NCBI RefSeq assembly: GCF_000786205.1
Contig: NZ_JROH01000001.1
Coordinates: 176,370-240,369 of the forward strand
DNA length: 64,000 nt
Reading direction: 5' to 3'
Source of the DNA: Sphingomonas sp. 37zxx
GTDB taxonomy: Bacteria; Pseudomonadota; Alphaproteobacteria; Sphingomonadales; Sphingomonadaceae
The notes under the pieces are model-generated. The model saw nothing but the letters and a program-made list of their open reading frames with translations, was not told the origin of the DNA and did not search any database. Both the position numbers and the translations under genes were made by a program. Numbering within the stretch: the first letter of the stretch is position 1; the number at the start of each line of letters is the position of its first letter. Shown here piece by piece: positions 43,151 to 52,471 of this stretch.

Positions 43151-44755
43151 CTATTTCGCCCGCACCGCCTTGGGCGCATCCGCCGCAAACTGCTTCCCGA
43201 ACGGGCTGTCGGCATACCAGCGCGGGGCCTGCGCCGCGTCGGCCAGGTCGCGCGCGATATTGTAGTTCACCCGCGCGAACTTTGCCCCCGCCGCCCAGTT
43301 GAACGGCAGCTTCAGGTCATCGCTCGGCTTGTGATAATGCGTCGCCAGGAAGGTCTTGAACGCCGCCGCCCCGCCATTGGCATGGCCGGTCACCAGGAAT
43401 ACCGAGGGCACCCCCTGCTGGACGAAGCTGTAATGGTCCGATCGGGTGAACAGATTTTCCTCGGGCATCGGATCGGGCGACAATTTCACCCCGTCCTTCG
43501 CCGCTGCCGCCGCCACCAGCGGCCCCATCGTCGAATGTTCGGCCCCGAACGCGACGACATCGGTGAAATCGTACAGCAGGATCGGCATGTCGAGATTGAC
43601 CACCGACACCACTTTTCCCGCGCCCACAGGATGCGTCGCCAGATAGCGCGACCCCAGCAGCCCGTCCTCCTCGGCGGTGACCGCCGCGAACATCACCGTG
43701 CGTTTGGGGGCCTTGCCCGATGCGGCAAAGGCGCGCGCGACCTCGATCATCGATGCGGTGCCGGCGGCATTGTCCATCGCGCCGTTGAAGATCTTGTCCT
43801 CGCTTTTGGTGTCGGCGCGCGTGCCATTATGGTCGAGATGCGCCATCAGCAGCACGACTTCGCCCGCCAGCGCCGGATCCGATCCGGGGATCACGCCGAT
43901 CACATTGGGGCTGGTAAAGGTCCGCGTGCTGCTCGTCCCCTCGATCGCCACCGGTGGCTTAAGCGCAAAGCCCTTGAGCGCACGCCCCTTGTTGGCGGCG
44001 GCGAGCATTTGCCGGTAACTGGTCGGCGCGCCGGCAAACAGCGCTTCGGCGGCGACCGGGCTCAGCAGCGCCGATACCGGCGTCGTTTCCTGCGGCTTGT
44101 CGCTCGGCTCGGCCAGCCGGGTGGCGGGGCCGCCTGCCTCGCCGACCACCACCTCCCAGGGATATTGCTTGACCATCTCGGCATCGAACAGCGTGATGAC
44201 CGCCGCTGCCCCCTTGGCGAGTGCCGCCTTGCCCTTGTCCTGCGCCAGCGCCGCGCGGACATCGCTCGGCAGCTTCTTGGGCGCGCCGTACAGCATCACC
44301 ACGGTCTTTCCCGCCACGTCGAGCCCGGCATAATCGTCGATCCGGTTTTCGGGGCTGACGATGCCATAGCCGACGAACACCGCGCCGCCGCTCGCCTTTT
44401 GCGGTCCGGGCAGGTTGGCGCGCACGATCGCCTCGCTGCCATTGGCGAAGGGCGCGCCGCCGATCGTCACGAACGAGGTCGCCGGCTCGCCCAATGCGCG
44501 CATCTCCAGCGGCACCTGCTGATACCAGCTATCGCCATTGGCGGGCTTCAGCCCCAGCGCCTGGAACTGGGTCGCGACATAGCGCGCGGCGATTTCGTGT
44601 CCGCGCGTGCCGGCGTCGCGCCCTTCGAGCAGATCGTCGGCCAGAAATTCGACATGCGCGCGCACGCCGTCGGGGGTGATCGCAGGGGCCGGCCCGGTCT
44701 GCGCCTGGACCGAGGTAGAAAGCATCAAAATGGCGGCGAAAGTCAGCATGCGCAT
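43151..44755 (-). CDS. M28 family metallopeptidase with signal peptide (second copy)
   Basis: 534 residues with a signal peptide (MRMLTFAAILMLSTSVQA) and the same layout as the paralogue at 25962. Zinc ligands are in MAHLDHNG, GAMDNAAGTASMIEV, TAEEDGLLGSRYL, VNLDMPILLY and FTRSDHYSFVQQGVPSVFL. The N-terminal LADDLLEGRDAGTRGHEIAARYVATQF is typical of the secreted M28 group with a PA domain. It is divergent from the M16 gene. Confidence 0.93.
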   Translation of the reverse strand: MRMLTFAAILMLSTSVQAQTGPAPAITPDGVRAHVEFLADDLLEGRDAGTRGHEIAARYVATQFQALGLKPANGDSWYQQVPLEMRALGEPATSFVTIGGAPFANGSEAIVRANLPGPQKASGGAVFVGYGIVSPENRIDDYAGLDVAGKTVVMLYGAPKKLPSDVRAALAQDKGKAALAKGAAAVITLFDAEMVKQYPWEVVVGEAGGPATRLAEPSDKPQETTPVSALLSPVAAEALFAGAPTSYRQMLAAANKGRALKGFALKPPVAIEGTSSTRTFTSPNVIGVIPGSDPALAGEVVLLMAHLDHNGTRADTKSEDKIFNGAMDNAAGTASMIEVARAFAASGKAPKRTVMFAAVTAEEDGLLGSRYLATHPVGAGKVVSVVNLDMPILLYDFTDVVAFGAEHSTMGPLVAAAAAKDGVKLSPDPMPEENLFTRSDHYSFVQQGVPSVFLVTGHANGGAAAFKTFLATHYHKPSDDLKLPFNWAAGAKFARVNYNIARDLADAAQAPRWYADSPFGKQFAADAPKAVRAK

Positions 44756-44929
44756 CGAAAGCTCGTCTCCAGCAGAGGTTGCGACAGGTCTAACGCAACA
44801 CCGAACGCTCGCAAGCCCGGCAAAAGGCGCGGCAAGTGCGCCGGCGCTGGGCTACGGTACCAATGCGGGGCTTGCCCCCGGCGCGCGGCTGGGTATCGTC
44901 GCGATTGAAACCATTTGGAAACCTCGCCG

Positions 44930-47797
44930 ATGCGCCTCGTCTCTCATATCCTTGCCGGTGTCGCGCTTGCTGCCTTCACCACTTCTGCCATCGCGCAAAC
45001 CGCCCAGACCGCCCAGACCGCCCAAACCACGTTGCCGCGCCCGGCGCCGGTGTCCGAGCTGATCGCGCAGGTCGATATTCCCTATGAGGAGTTCACGCTG
45101 CCCAACGGGCTTCGCGTGCTGGTGCATACCGATCGCAAGGCACCCGTGGTGGGCGTGTCGGTGTGGTACGACGTCGGGTCGAAGCATGAGCCAAAGGGCA
45201 AGACCGGCTTTGCGCATCTGTTCGAGCATCTGATGTTCAACGGATCGGAAAACGCCCCCGGCGATTATTTCGAACCACTACGCACGCTCGGCGCGACCGA
45301 CCTCAACGGCACGACCAACCAGGACCGCACCAATTATTTCGAGACGGTGCCCACCGCCGGCTTGGAGCGCGTATTGTTCCTCGAAAGCGATCGCATGGGC
45401 TATCTGCTCGGTGCGGTGACGCAGGAAAATCTCGATAACCAGCGCGGCGTCGTCCAGAATGAAAAGCGCCAGGGCGACAATCAGCCTTACGGCCTGTTCC
45501 GCTACAAGCTGAGCGAAGGGCTGTTCCCGCCGGGCCATCCCTATCACCACTCGACGATCGGCTCGATGGCCGATCTCCAGGCCGCCAGCCTGGAGGATGT
45601 GAAGGCCTGGTTCCGCAGCTATTATGGTCCCAACAACGCGGTGGTCGCGCTGGCGGGCGACATCGACGTGCCCACCGCCAAGCGGCTGATGGCAAAATAT
45701 TTTGGTGCGATTCCCCGTGGCCCCGAAAGCGTCGCGCCGCCAGCGCCGGTGCCGACACTACCCGCGCCGGTGCGCGAAACGATGAAGGATCGGGTGGCCA
45801 CTACCCGCGTCTATCGCCTGTGGGCGGTGCCGGGCTTGCGTGACCCCGATTCGGCCAATCTCGACGTCGCCGCGCGCGTGCTTGGCGGGCTGGCCAGCTC
45901 TCGGCTCGACAATGTGCTGGTCCGCAAGGAACGGCTTGCGGTCGGCGTCGCGGCGTTCGCCCAAGCGCTGACTCAGATCGGCTATTTCGGCGTGCAGATG
46001 GATGTGCGCCCCGGCGTCGACGTCGCGCAGGCCGAGGCTCGGCTCGACGCGGTGATCGCCGATTTCCTGCAAACCGGCCCCACCGCCGATGAAGTCCAGC
46101 GAGTCGCGACCACCGCGATCTCGGGCCGGCTCGCCGGGCTGGAGGCGGTTGGCGGCGGCGGCGGCAAGGCGGGCACGCTGGCATCGGGCGCGCTGTTCGC
46201 CGACGATCCTCTCTATTTCAAGAAGCAGCTCGCGCTGTTCGCCGCGGCGACGCCTGCGGGGGTGAAGGCGGCGGCCAATAAATGGCTGTCGCGTCCGGTT
46301 TATGCGCTGACGATCGAACCCGGCGCGCGCGAGGCGTACCAGGAGGCGACCCCTGCCGCTGGCGCGACGGCCAAGGCTTCCCCTGCCGCCGCGCAAGGTC
46401 CGGCAAAGATCGATCGCGGCGCGATGCCTGCGATCGGCGACGTCCGCGACATCCGCTTCCCCACGGTCGAGCGCACGCGCCTGTCGAACGGCATCGAACT
46501 CGTCTATGCCCGGCAACAGGCAGTGCCGACGACCCAGGTCAGCATCAGCTTCGACGCGGGCATCGTCGCCGATCCTGCCGGCAAGCTTGGCATTGCCGGC
46601 CTGACGATGGCGACGATCGAAGAAGGCACCACCACGCGCGATTCGATTGCGCTGGCCGAAGCGCAGGAGCGGCTTGGCGCGCGGATCGGTGCGGGTAACG
46701 ATGCCGATCGCAGCGGCCTAAGCCTGTTCGCGCCCAGCCCCAATCTTGCAGCAGCGGTCGCGCTGCTCGGCGATGTCGTCCGTAACCCAGCCTTTGCCCT
46801 CAGCGAGATTGAGCGGGTGCGCGGTCAGCGGCTGGCGCAGATTTCGGCCGAGCTGACCAATCCCGGCGCGATGGCCGCGCGGACGCTGCCGCCGCTGCTG
46901 TATGCGGAAGGCTCGTCCTACCGTAAGCTGGCGGCGGGCACGGGCGATCCGGCAGCGGTAGAGGCCGCGACTCGCGAAGATCTGGTCGCCTTTCACCGCG
47001 CCTGGATCCGCCCCGACAAGGCCAAGATTTTCGTGGTGAGCGATTTGCCGCTGGCCGATGTCCGCGCCGCATTTGAATCGGCGCTGGGCGATTGGCGCGC
47101 GCAAGGACCGGCGGGGACCAAGGCGATCGATACCAAGCCGCAAGCCGGCGGTGAGCGGATCATCCTGGTCGATCGCCCCGATTCGCCGCAATCGATCATC
47201 ACCGGCGGCCAGTTGACCAAGCTCGATCCAAAGGCCGAATTGCTGCCGGTGCTCACCGCCAACGAAGTGCTCGGCTCGGGCTTCCTCAGCCGGATCAACA
47301 TGGACCTGCGCGAGGCCAAGGGCTGGTCCTATGGCGCGCGCGGCGGCTATTCGCGCTATGAGGGCGCGGTGCCTTATATCGTCAACGCGCCGGTGCAGGC
47401 CGACAAGACCGGCCCCGCGCTTGCGTCGCTTCGCGAGCAGGTAGCGGGCTTCCTGTCGACACAGGGGATCACCGATGTCGAGTTCCGCCGCACGATCGAC
47501 GGCGAAACTCGCGAGCTTGCGGGCAATTTCGAAACCAGCGGCAAGGTGCTCAGCGCGATGGAAGGCAACGACCTCTATGGTCGTCCCGACGATTATTATG
47601 ACGGCATCGCGCAAAAATATCGCGCGCTCACGGTGGCGCAACTTGACGCTGCGGCACGCGAGACGATCGACCCCAAGGGCTTTGTTTGGGTGGTGGTCGG
47701 CGATGCTGCCAAGGTGCGCGGCCAGCTTGACAGCCTGGGCCTGCCTGTCGAGGTGATAGCAGCCGCGCCCGCGGGTGCCCCCGCCGTGGCTCAGTGA
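44930..47797 (+). CDS. M16 family (pitrilysin-like) metallopeptidase, tandem domains
   Basis: 955 residues; ATG at 44930 gives a signal peptide (cut near AIAQ), with GGAAACC 10 bases upstream; a TTG 5 codons earlier is less likely. The mature start has a TAQ repeat from a nine-base tandem. The N-terminal half has the inverted zinc site HLFEH (His96, Glu99, His100) after TGFA, and the second half (from about 510) keeps the fold without the zinc motif, as in two-domain M16 proteins. The enzyme is predicted to be periplasmic. Confidence 0.93.
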   Translation: MRLVSHILAGVALAAFTTSAIAQTAQTAQTAQTTLPRPAPVSELIAQVDIPYEEFTLPNGLRVLVHTDRKAPVVGVSVWYDVGSKHEPKGKTGFAHLFEHLMFNGSENAPGDYFEPLRTLGATDLNGTTNQDRTNYFETVPTAGLERVLFLESDRMGYLLGAVTQENLDNQRGVVQNEKRQGDNQPYGLFRYKLSEGLFPPGHPYHHSTIGSMADLQAASLEDVKAWFRSYYGPNNAVVALAGDIDVPTAKRLMAKYFGAIPRGPESVAPPAPVPTLPAPVRETMKDRVATTRVYRLWAVPGLRDPDSANLDVAARVLGGLASSRLDNVLVRKERLAVGVAAFAQALTQIGYFGVQMDVRPGVDVAQAEARLDAVIADFLQTGPTADEVQRVATTAISGRLAGLEAVGGGGGKAGTLASGALFADDPLYFKKQLALFAAATPAGVKAAANKWLSRPVYALTIEPGAREAYQEATPAAGATAKASPAAAQGPAKIDRGAMPAIGDVRDIRFPTVERTRLSNGIELVYARQQAVPTTQVSISFDAGIVADPAGKLGIAGLTMATIEEGTTTRDSIALAEAQERLGARIGAGNDADRSGLSLFAPSPNLAAAVALLGDVVRNPAFALSEIERVRGQRLAQISAELTNPGAMAARTLPPLLYAEGSSYRKLAAGTGDPAAVEAATREDLVAFHRAWIRPDKAKIFVVSDLPLADVRAAFESALGDWRAQGPAGTKAIDTKPQAGGERIILVDRPDSPQSIITGGQLTKLDPKAELLPVLTANEVLGSGFLSRINMDLREAKGWSYGARGGYSRYEGAVPYIVNAPVQADKTGPALASLREQVAGFLSTQGITDVEFRRTIDGETRELAGNFETSGKVLSAMEGNDLYGRPDDYYDGIAQKYRALTVAQLDAAARETIDPKGFVWVVVGDAAKVRGQLDSLGLPVEVIAAAPAGAPAVAQ

Positions 47798-47823
47798 TTC
47801 TCGATAGGCTTGGGAGAGACAAG

Positions 47824-48120
47824 ATGGCGAATGTGGACGGAAACTGGGACGTAGTGGTCAAATCGCCGATGGGCGACCAGAAGGCGACGCTGGCGGTCAC
47901 TTCGGCGGATGACAGCTTCACCGGCAATTTCGCCGGCGGCATGGGTACGTCGGACGTCACCGGCGCGGTCGATGGCGATACGCTGACGTGGAAGATGAAC
48001 ATCACCGTCCCGATGCCGATGACGCTCGATTGCGAAGCGACGGTCGAGGGTGACGAGCTGAACGGCAAGGTCACCGCCGGTGCGTTCGGCAGCTTCCCCC
48101 TGATCGGCAAGCGCGGCTGA
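47824..48120 (+). CDS. Conserved hypothetical protein, predicted beta-sandwich
   Basis: 98 residues from ATG at 47824 with GGGAGAGACA upstream. The sequence is nearly all beta (ANVDGNWDVVVKSPMGDQKATLAV, TLTWKMNITVPMPMTLD), with one Cys. No signal peptide is seen. It follows the M16 gene by 26 bases, perhaps co-transcribed. A perfect 13-bp hairpin ends the transcript. The function is unknown to me. Confidence 0.75.
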   Translation: MANVDGNWDVVVKSPMGDQKATLAVTSADDSFTGNFAGGMGTSDVTGAVDGDTLTWKMNITVPMPMTLDCEATVEGDELNGKVTAGAFGSFPLIGKRG

Positions 48121-48129
48121 CCCGTTAGG

Positions 48130-48161
48130 CTGGTGGCGCGGCAGCAACGCCGCGCCACCAG
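48130..48161. terminator. Perfect 13-bp hairpin between convergent genes
   Basis: CTGGTGGCGCGGC and GCCGCGCCACCAG flank a 6-base loop. It starts 9 bases after the hypothetical gene's stop and ends 4 bases before the PepSY gene's stop. It lacks a T run, so termination strength is uncertain. Confidence 0.7.
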
Positions 48162-48164
48162 CTC

Positions 48165-49430
48165 TCATCGCCGCGCCAGCCGTTCCCCGGCAAGCGCGAC
48201 CAGCATCGTCAGCCCGGTCAGCGGAAAGACGATTCCCGCCGCCAGCATCAGCCCCGCCAGCCCGCGCGCGCGATGGATCGGGGCAGGCGGCGCACCCAGC
48301 CCGCGCGCCGGGCGGCGCTTCCACCACATCACCGGCGCGCTGATCACCAGCAGCAGGATCGCGATACAGGCGGCCAGCATCACCAGCCGGTTGGCCTCGC
48401 CATATTGCCGCCCCTCATGCGCCGCCGCGCCCCATTCGATCACCTGCGCGGGCGCACCGAAATCGGCATAGGCCGCATCCTGCAACACGGCGCCATTACT
48501 GGCGTCGATATACAGCACCCGCGCATCGCTCGCCTTGGCCAGCACTTGCGACATCAGATAGGGCGCGCCGGGCGTCGCCGGCAGCGTCAGCATCCAGGGC
48601 GCGGCGATCCCCCGATCGGCAGCGATGGCGAGCGCGCGATCGACGCCGATGTCGCCATGCCCTCCCGATGCCGGCATGCGCACATGCTCCTGCGACCAGG
48701 GCAGCGGGTGATGATCGCTCGGCACCGGCGGCAGCGGCCGGCCCAGCCCCTGCTGCGCCACCACGCGGTGCAGCGTCTTGCCCCATACCAGGCTCCACGG
48801 CATGCCGGTCACCACCAGGAACAGGATCAGCGCACCCGCGATGACCCCGGTCGAGGCATGCAGGTCGCGCCAGAACAACCGCCCGCGCATCCTGCCGCGC
48901 AGCGCCAGTGCCGGCGCGGCCCCATTCGGCCACCACAGATACACGCCGGTCGCCACCAGCAGGATCGTCCAGCCGGCGGCAATCTCGATCAGCGCGTTGC
49001 CGATCGTCCCGGTGATCGCCAGGCTGTGCAGCGACTTTACCGTCGCCATGATCCCGCCAGCATGGGTGGTGCCCAGCACCCGCCCGGTGCCCGGATCGAC
49101 AAAGGCGGTGCGCCGCTCGCCATCCTTCACCACCGTCATCCGCCAGCTTTCGTCCGCAGCAGCGGGGCGGGTGATCTGAGTCACGCTCACCCCGGTCTGC
49201 GCGCCAACCCGCTGCACCAGCATCGCCGCCGGCAGCGGCGTGGCTGGCGCGACCGCGATCCAGTCGGCATAGACCAGCCGCTCGATCTCGGCCTTGTACA
49301 GATACAGCCCGCCGGTGATCGCCAGCCAGCCCAGGAACGGCAGCACCAGCAGTCCGGCATAGAAATGCCATCGCCACACCGACCGATACAGCGATGCACG
49401 TCGATCAGAAGCGGACACGCGCGCCTCCAT
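48165..49430 (-). CDS. PepSY-associated membrane protein
   Basis: 421 residues with four strong membrane helices, at about 25-47, 145-170, 195-218 and 350-370, plus a last pair. PepSY-like regions are the periplasmic stretches near 75-130 and 270-330. The N-terminal SVWRWHFYAGLLVLPFLGWLAITGGLYLYKAEIE and the middle WRDLHASTGVIAGALILFLVVTGM are typical of PepSY_TM proteins that reduce or move iron with a TonB receptor. It overlaps the receptor gene by 26 bases. Confidence 0.9.
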   Translation of the reverse strand: MEARVSASDRRASLYRSVWRWHFYAGLLVLPFLGWLAITGGLYLYKAEIERLVYADWIAVAPATPLPAAMLVQRVGAQTGVSVTQITRPAAADESWRMTVVKDGERRTAFVDPGTGRVLGTTHAGGIMATVKSLHSLAITGTIGNALIEIAAGWTILLVATGVYLWWPNGAAPALALRGRMRGRLFWRDLHASTGVIAGALILFLVVTGMPWSLVWGKTLHRVVAQQGLGRPLPPVPSDHHPLPWSQEHVRMPASGGHGDIGVDRALAIAADRGIAAPWMLTLPATPGAPYLMSQVLAKASDARVLYIDASNGAVLQDAAYADFGAPAQVIEWGAAAHEGRQYGEANRLVMLAACIAILLLVISAPVMWWKRRPARGLGAPPAPIHRARGLAGLMLAAGIVFPLTGLTMLVALAGERLARR

Positions 49431-51432
49431 AGACTGCGCGGCGCTCGACCGGATAATAGATCACCGACGCCGGGGTAGCGCGCACCGCCGCCGAAATGTC
49501 GCCGATCGCCTTTTCATCGGTCAGGTTGCGCGCGTCCAGGAACAGCGTCAGCCCGTCGCGAAGCGTCGCCTGTGCGCGCAGGCTAAGCAGCGTGTACGCC
49601 GGAACGCGGCTGGTATTGGCATAATCGGCAAACGCCCCGCGCGGCACCCATTCGATCACCGGCGCGATGCTGGCGCGATCGGTGCCCAGTGTCAGCTCAC
49701 TCCGATACACATGCTCCGGCACCACCGGCAGCCGATTGTCGCCGAACTGCGCGTCACGGCGAAAGGTGAAGTCGTTATATTGATATGCCTGCCGCAGCCG
49801 CAGCCAGGTGGTGAGATCAAGGTCGATCCCCGCCTCGATCCCCTGATGCCGGGTGCGATCGGCATTGAAGGTGGCGGCGGGAACATCGGGGGCCTGATCG
49901 AACTGCAACAGCTCGCCGCGAATATCGGCGCGGTAAAAGGTGACGTCCCATTTGGCGATGCCCACCGTGCCGCGCGTCCCCGCCTCGAACGTCCAGGCGC
50001 GTTGCAGGTCGAGATCGACGAAGCCGGGAGCGATCACGCCGCCGCTGGCGAACGGCGTCTGGTTTAGGTCGCTAAAGCCCGGCAGTTCGATCGACCGGCT
50101 GGCATTGGCGAAGAACTGGATGCTGGCGTTGGGCTCGTACAACAGCCCCAGCTTGGGCGAAAAGGCATCGAAGCTCGCCTCGCCACTGCGCGCGCCGTTC
50201 AGGAAATTGGTCACCTGGCGGCGACCATGCGAATGCACCCCGCCGGCGATCAGCGACAGCACGGGCAGCGGACTAAGGCGCAGCTCGCCATAGCTGTCGA
50301 TCGTCTGCGCTTCCTGGCGTGATCGCGCGGTCAATGCCCCGCGCTTGCCGCCGATATTGATATATTGGCGCGCATTCACCGATCCCAGCCGCGCGGTGCT
50401 GCCGATCGCCAGATCGAGTGGCATCCCGCCAATCTCGCTCGCCAGATCGAGCCGGACGAACGCGCCATAATCAAAGGATTTCTGGTCGATCACCTGAAAA
50501 ATCGGGTGATAAAGCTGCTTGGCATTGGCGAACACGCCGCCCGACACGGTGCCGCGCCCCAGATCAATGGTGGTGCGGTTCTGCAACCGGATCGAATTCA
50601 CGTCGCGCGCCTGATCGCCCAGGATCAGCGCCGGCAGCGCCTGACCCGGATTGGTGAGGGCTTGCGCGCGATTGAGCGTGCCGGGCAAATCCTGGTCGAT
50701 GTCGCTGATCGTGCCGTAAAAGCGCGTCTCGACGCTATCGGTCAGCCGGATGCCGGCATTGGCGTTCAGCCGGGTCGATTGGCGCGTGGCATGCTCGCGG
50801 TCACCGTCCGAGCTGTCATGCGTCAGCGCCAGATAGGCATCGCCGCGCGCGGTCGCAAAGCCCGCCGCCACCTTGCCGCGCAACGTGTTGAAGCTGCCGC
50901 CGTCGATCCTGGCCTCGATCCCCGGCGCGCTTTGCCCGGTGGGGGTGATCGCGTTGATCGCCCCGCCCAGCGTCGATCCCCCCAGCCGAAGCGCGTTGCC
51001 GCCGCGCAGCACGTCGATCCGCTCGAACACCTGCGGGTCCAGCTCCTGGAAATCGCCGCTATTGTCGGCCAGATTGATCGGCACGCCATCCTGGAACAGC
51101 ATCAGCCCGCGAATGTGAAATCCCCGGCTGATCCCCGATCCGCGCACCGACAGCCGGATTTCCTGGCCATAGCGCGGCTGGGCATAGACGCCCGGCGAAA
51201 AGGCGAGCGCATCGCGCAGCGACACCGCCAGCGTGTTTTCGAACTCCTCGGCGGCAACGACATCGACACCGCCGGGGGTGCGCTGGAGCGCGGCTTCGGC
51301 TTGGTCGGCCAGGCGCTGGCCGGTGACGACGATGGTGTCGCGCTCCCGATCTTCGCGATCATCGGCATGGGCAGGAAGGGCGGCAAGCAACAGCAAGGGC
51401 GCGCCGATCGGCGCGTAGCAACGGATAGCCAT
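49405..51432 (-). CDS. TonB-dependent receptor, metal/siderophore type
   Basis: 675 residues with a signal peptide ending PAHA. Plug features are DTIVVTGQRL (TonB box-like), FENTLAVSLRDALAFSPGVYAQ, RGFHIRGLMLFQDGVPINLAD and VLRGGNALRLGGSTLGGAINAI. The barrel ends in VERRAVYGGARVRF (aromatic terminus). Together with DUF2946 upstream and PepSY downstream it forms a metal-uptake operon, probably for iron or copper chelates (inference from family context). Confidence 0.92.
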   Translation of the reverse strand: MAIRCYAPIGAPLLLLAALPAHADDREDRERDTIVVTGQRLADQAEAALQRTPGGVDVVAAEEFENTLAVSLRDALAFSPGVYAQPRYGQEIRLSVRGSGISRGFHIRGLMLFQDGVPINLADNSGDFQELDPQVFERIDVLRGGNALRLGGSTLGGAINAITPTGQSAPGIEARIDGGSFNTLRGKVAAGFATARGDAYLALTHDSSDGDREHATRQSTRLNANAGIRLTDSVETRFYGTISDIDQDLPGTLNRAQALTNPGQALPALILGDQARDVNSIRLQNRTTIDLGRGTVSGGVFANAKQLYHPIFQVIDQKSFDYGAFVRLDLASEIGGMPLDLAIGSTARLGSVNARQYINIGGKRGALTARSRQEAQTIDSYGELRLSPLPVLSLIAGGVHSHGRRQVTNFLNGARSGEASFDAFSPKLGLLYEPNASIQFFANASRSIELPGFSDLNQTPFASGGVIAPGFVDLDLQRAWTFEAGTRGTVGIAKWDVTFYRADIRGELLQFDQAPDVPAATFNADRTRHQGIEAGIDLDLTTWLRLRQAYQYNDFTFRRDAQFGDNRLPVVPEHVYRSELTLGTDRASIAPVIEWVPRGAFADYANTSRVPAYTLLSLRAQATLRDGLTLFLDARNLTDEKAIGDISAAVRATPASVIYYPVERRAVYGGARVRF

Positions 51433-51512
51433 GTAAAATTCACCTGGAAAAGCGGCGCGCGGGTCGCGCGCGGATCAGATGCCGCCGGATATGCCGGCGG
51501 CGCTTCGCTGGT

Positions 51513-51914
51513 TCAGGTGAGGGCGGGAGGCCCGCGCAAGGGGGGCCGCAAATACGGCGCGGCGCGCGGCAGCACGATCCGGCTGCGCGACAGCCCCAGC
51601 GCCAGCACGAACAGGATTGCGCCCAGCAGCAGCACCGGATCGGTCGCCGCCAGCATCGCGCCGGGCACCCCGGCAAAGGCGCAGGGCATCGCATCGTCAC
51701 TGCGATCGGCCTGGTCGTGGCCTTCCATCGGGATGGTGATCGTCATCGGCCCGCTGCCGTTGCACACCGCGACGGTGATCGTCGTGCCCGATACGCTGGT
51801 CATGTATCCGGCGGGCACCAGCAATTTCATCGCCAGCACCGCTGCCAGCAGCAGCGCGGCAAGCGCCGGGTGGCGCGACAGGAGGCGACGAATCTGGAAC
51901 ATGTTGGCGGGCAC
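51513..51914 (-). CDS. DUF2946-family protein
   Basis: 133 residues. An N-terminal segment (LAALLLAAVLAMKLLVPAGYMTS), conserved VAVCNG, then DAMPCAF and a second hydrophobic segment (LLLGAILFVLALGL) fit the DUF2946 pattern, which is associated with metal-uptake TonB receptors. The role is not known; the two conserved Cys could bind metal. It is the first gene of the operon that continues with the TonB receptor and PepSY genes. Confidence 0.82.
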   Translation of the reverse strand: MPANMFQIRRLLSRHPALAALLLAAVLAMKLLVPAGYMTSVSGTTITVAVCNGSGPMTITIPMEGHDQADRSDDAMPCAFAGVPGAMLAATDPVLLLGAILFVLALGLSRSRIVLPRAAPYLRPPLRGPPALT

Positions 51915-51951
51915 CTAGCGCGGGGCGCGGGGTTTGTCACCGGGGACTGAG

Positions 51952-51984
51952 GCGCGGGGCCGATTGCCGCGATCGGCCCCGCGC
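51952..51984. promoter_or_regulatory. Perfect 13-bp inverted repeat in a divergent gap
   Basis: GCGCGGGGCCGAT and ATCGGCCCCGCGC are separated by seven bases, between divergent DUF2946 (start 51914) and a hypothetical gene (start 51999). The right arm touches a TATAGG (51985-51990). It could be an operator or an RNA hairpin. Confidence 0.45.
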
Positions 51985-51998
51985 TATAGGGCGATGGC

Positions 51999-52343
51999 AT
52001 GGCAAAGGCAGAACGACTTGCCCGTCTCGACGAGCGCCGGCTCGAACTAGAGGCGGAATATACCGCGGCGCTGATCGCGGCGCTTCGCACCACCGCGTCG
52101 GGCAAATGGGGCCTGTTCGACCATCAGAGCGATCGCCACGCGCGCGCAGCGGTGGCCCCGGTGGTCGAGGCGCTGACCGATCTTGCCGATGCGATCGAGT
52201 CGGCGCGCGATCAGCTTGGACTCGAGCCGTTCGACCTGCACCGCGAATTCCTCGCCTCGCGCGGGCCGGTCGCATCGCAGGCGGTGGGCGAACCCAAGCA
52301 GGCACAGGCCTGGCTGGCACGGCTGACCGAAGCCAAGCCGTAA
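51999..52343 (+). CDS. Conserved hypothetical protein, helical
   Basis: 114 residues. Two heptad-like helical segments (ERLARLDERRLELEAEYTAALIAALR and VEALTDLADAIESARDQLGLE) flank a WGLFDHQSDRHARAA loop. It resembles small sphingomonad proteins of unknown role; I do not recognise the family. There is only 84 bases to the divergent DUF2946 gene. A Shine-Dalgarno sequence is not clear (AGGGCGA before ATG). Confidence 0.7.
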   Translation: MAKAERLARLDERRLELEAEYTAALIAALRTTASGKWGLFDHQSDRHARAAVAPVVEALTDLADAIESARDQLGLEPFDLHREFLASRGPVASQAVGEPKQAQAWLARLTEAKP

Positions 52344-52364
52344 ACAAGGCTACCATAATCCTTC

Positions 52365-52437
52365 CGTCATTCCCGCGAAGGCGGGAATCCATATGCCAGT
52401 GCAGGGGTTATGGATTCCCGCCTTCGCGGGAATGACG
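52365..52437. repeat. Inverted dispersed repeat (family B), copy 2
   Basis: CGTCATTCCCGCGAAGGCGGGAATCCAT and its complement flank 17 bases. It is nearly identical in its arms to 27679-27773 and lies between convergent genes. Confidence 0.93.
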
Positions 52438-52471
52438 AAGAGAAGATCGATCAGCCTATTGCCGTCCCGCC

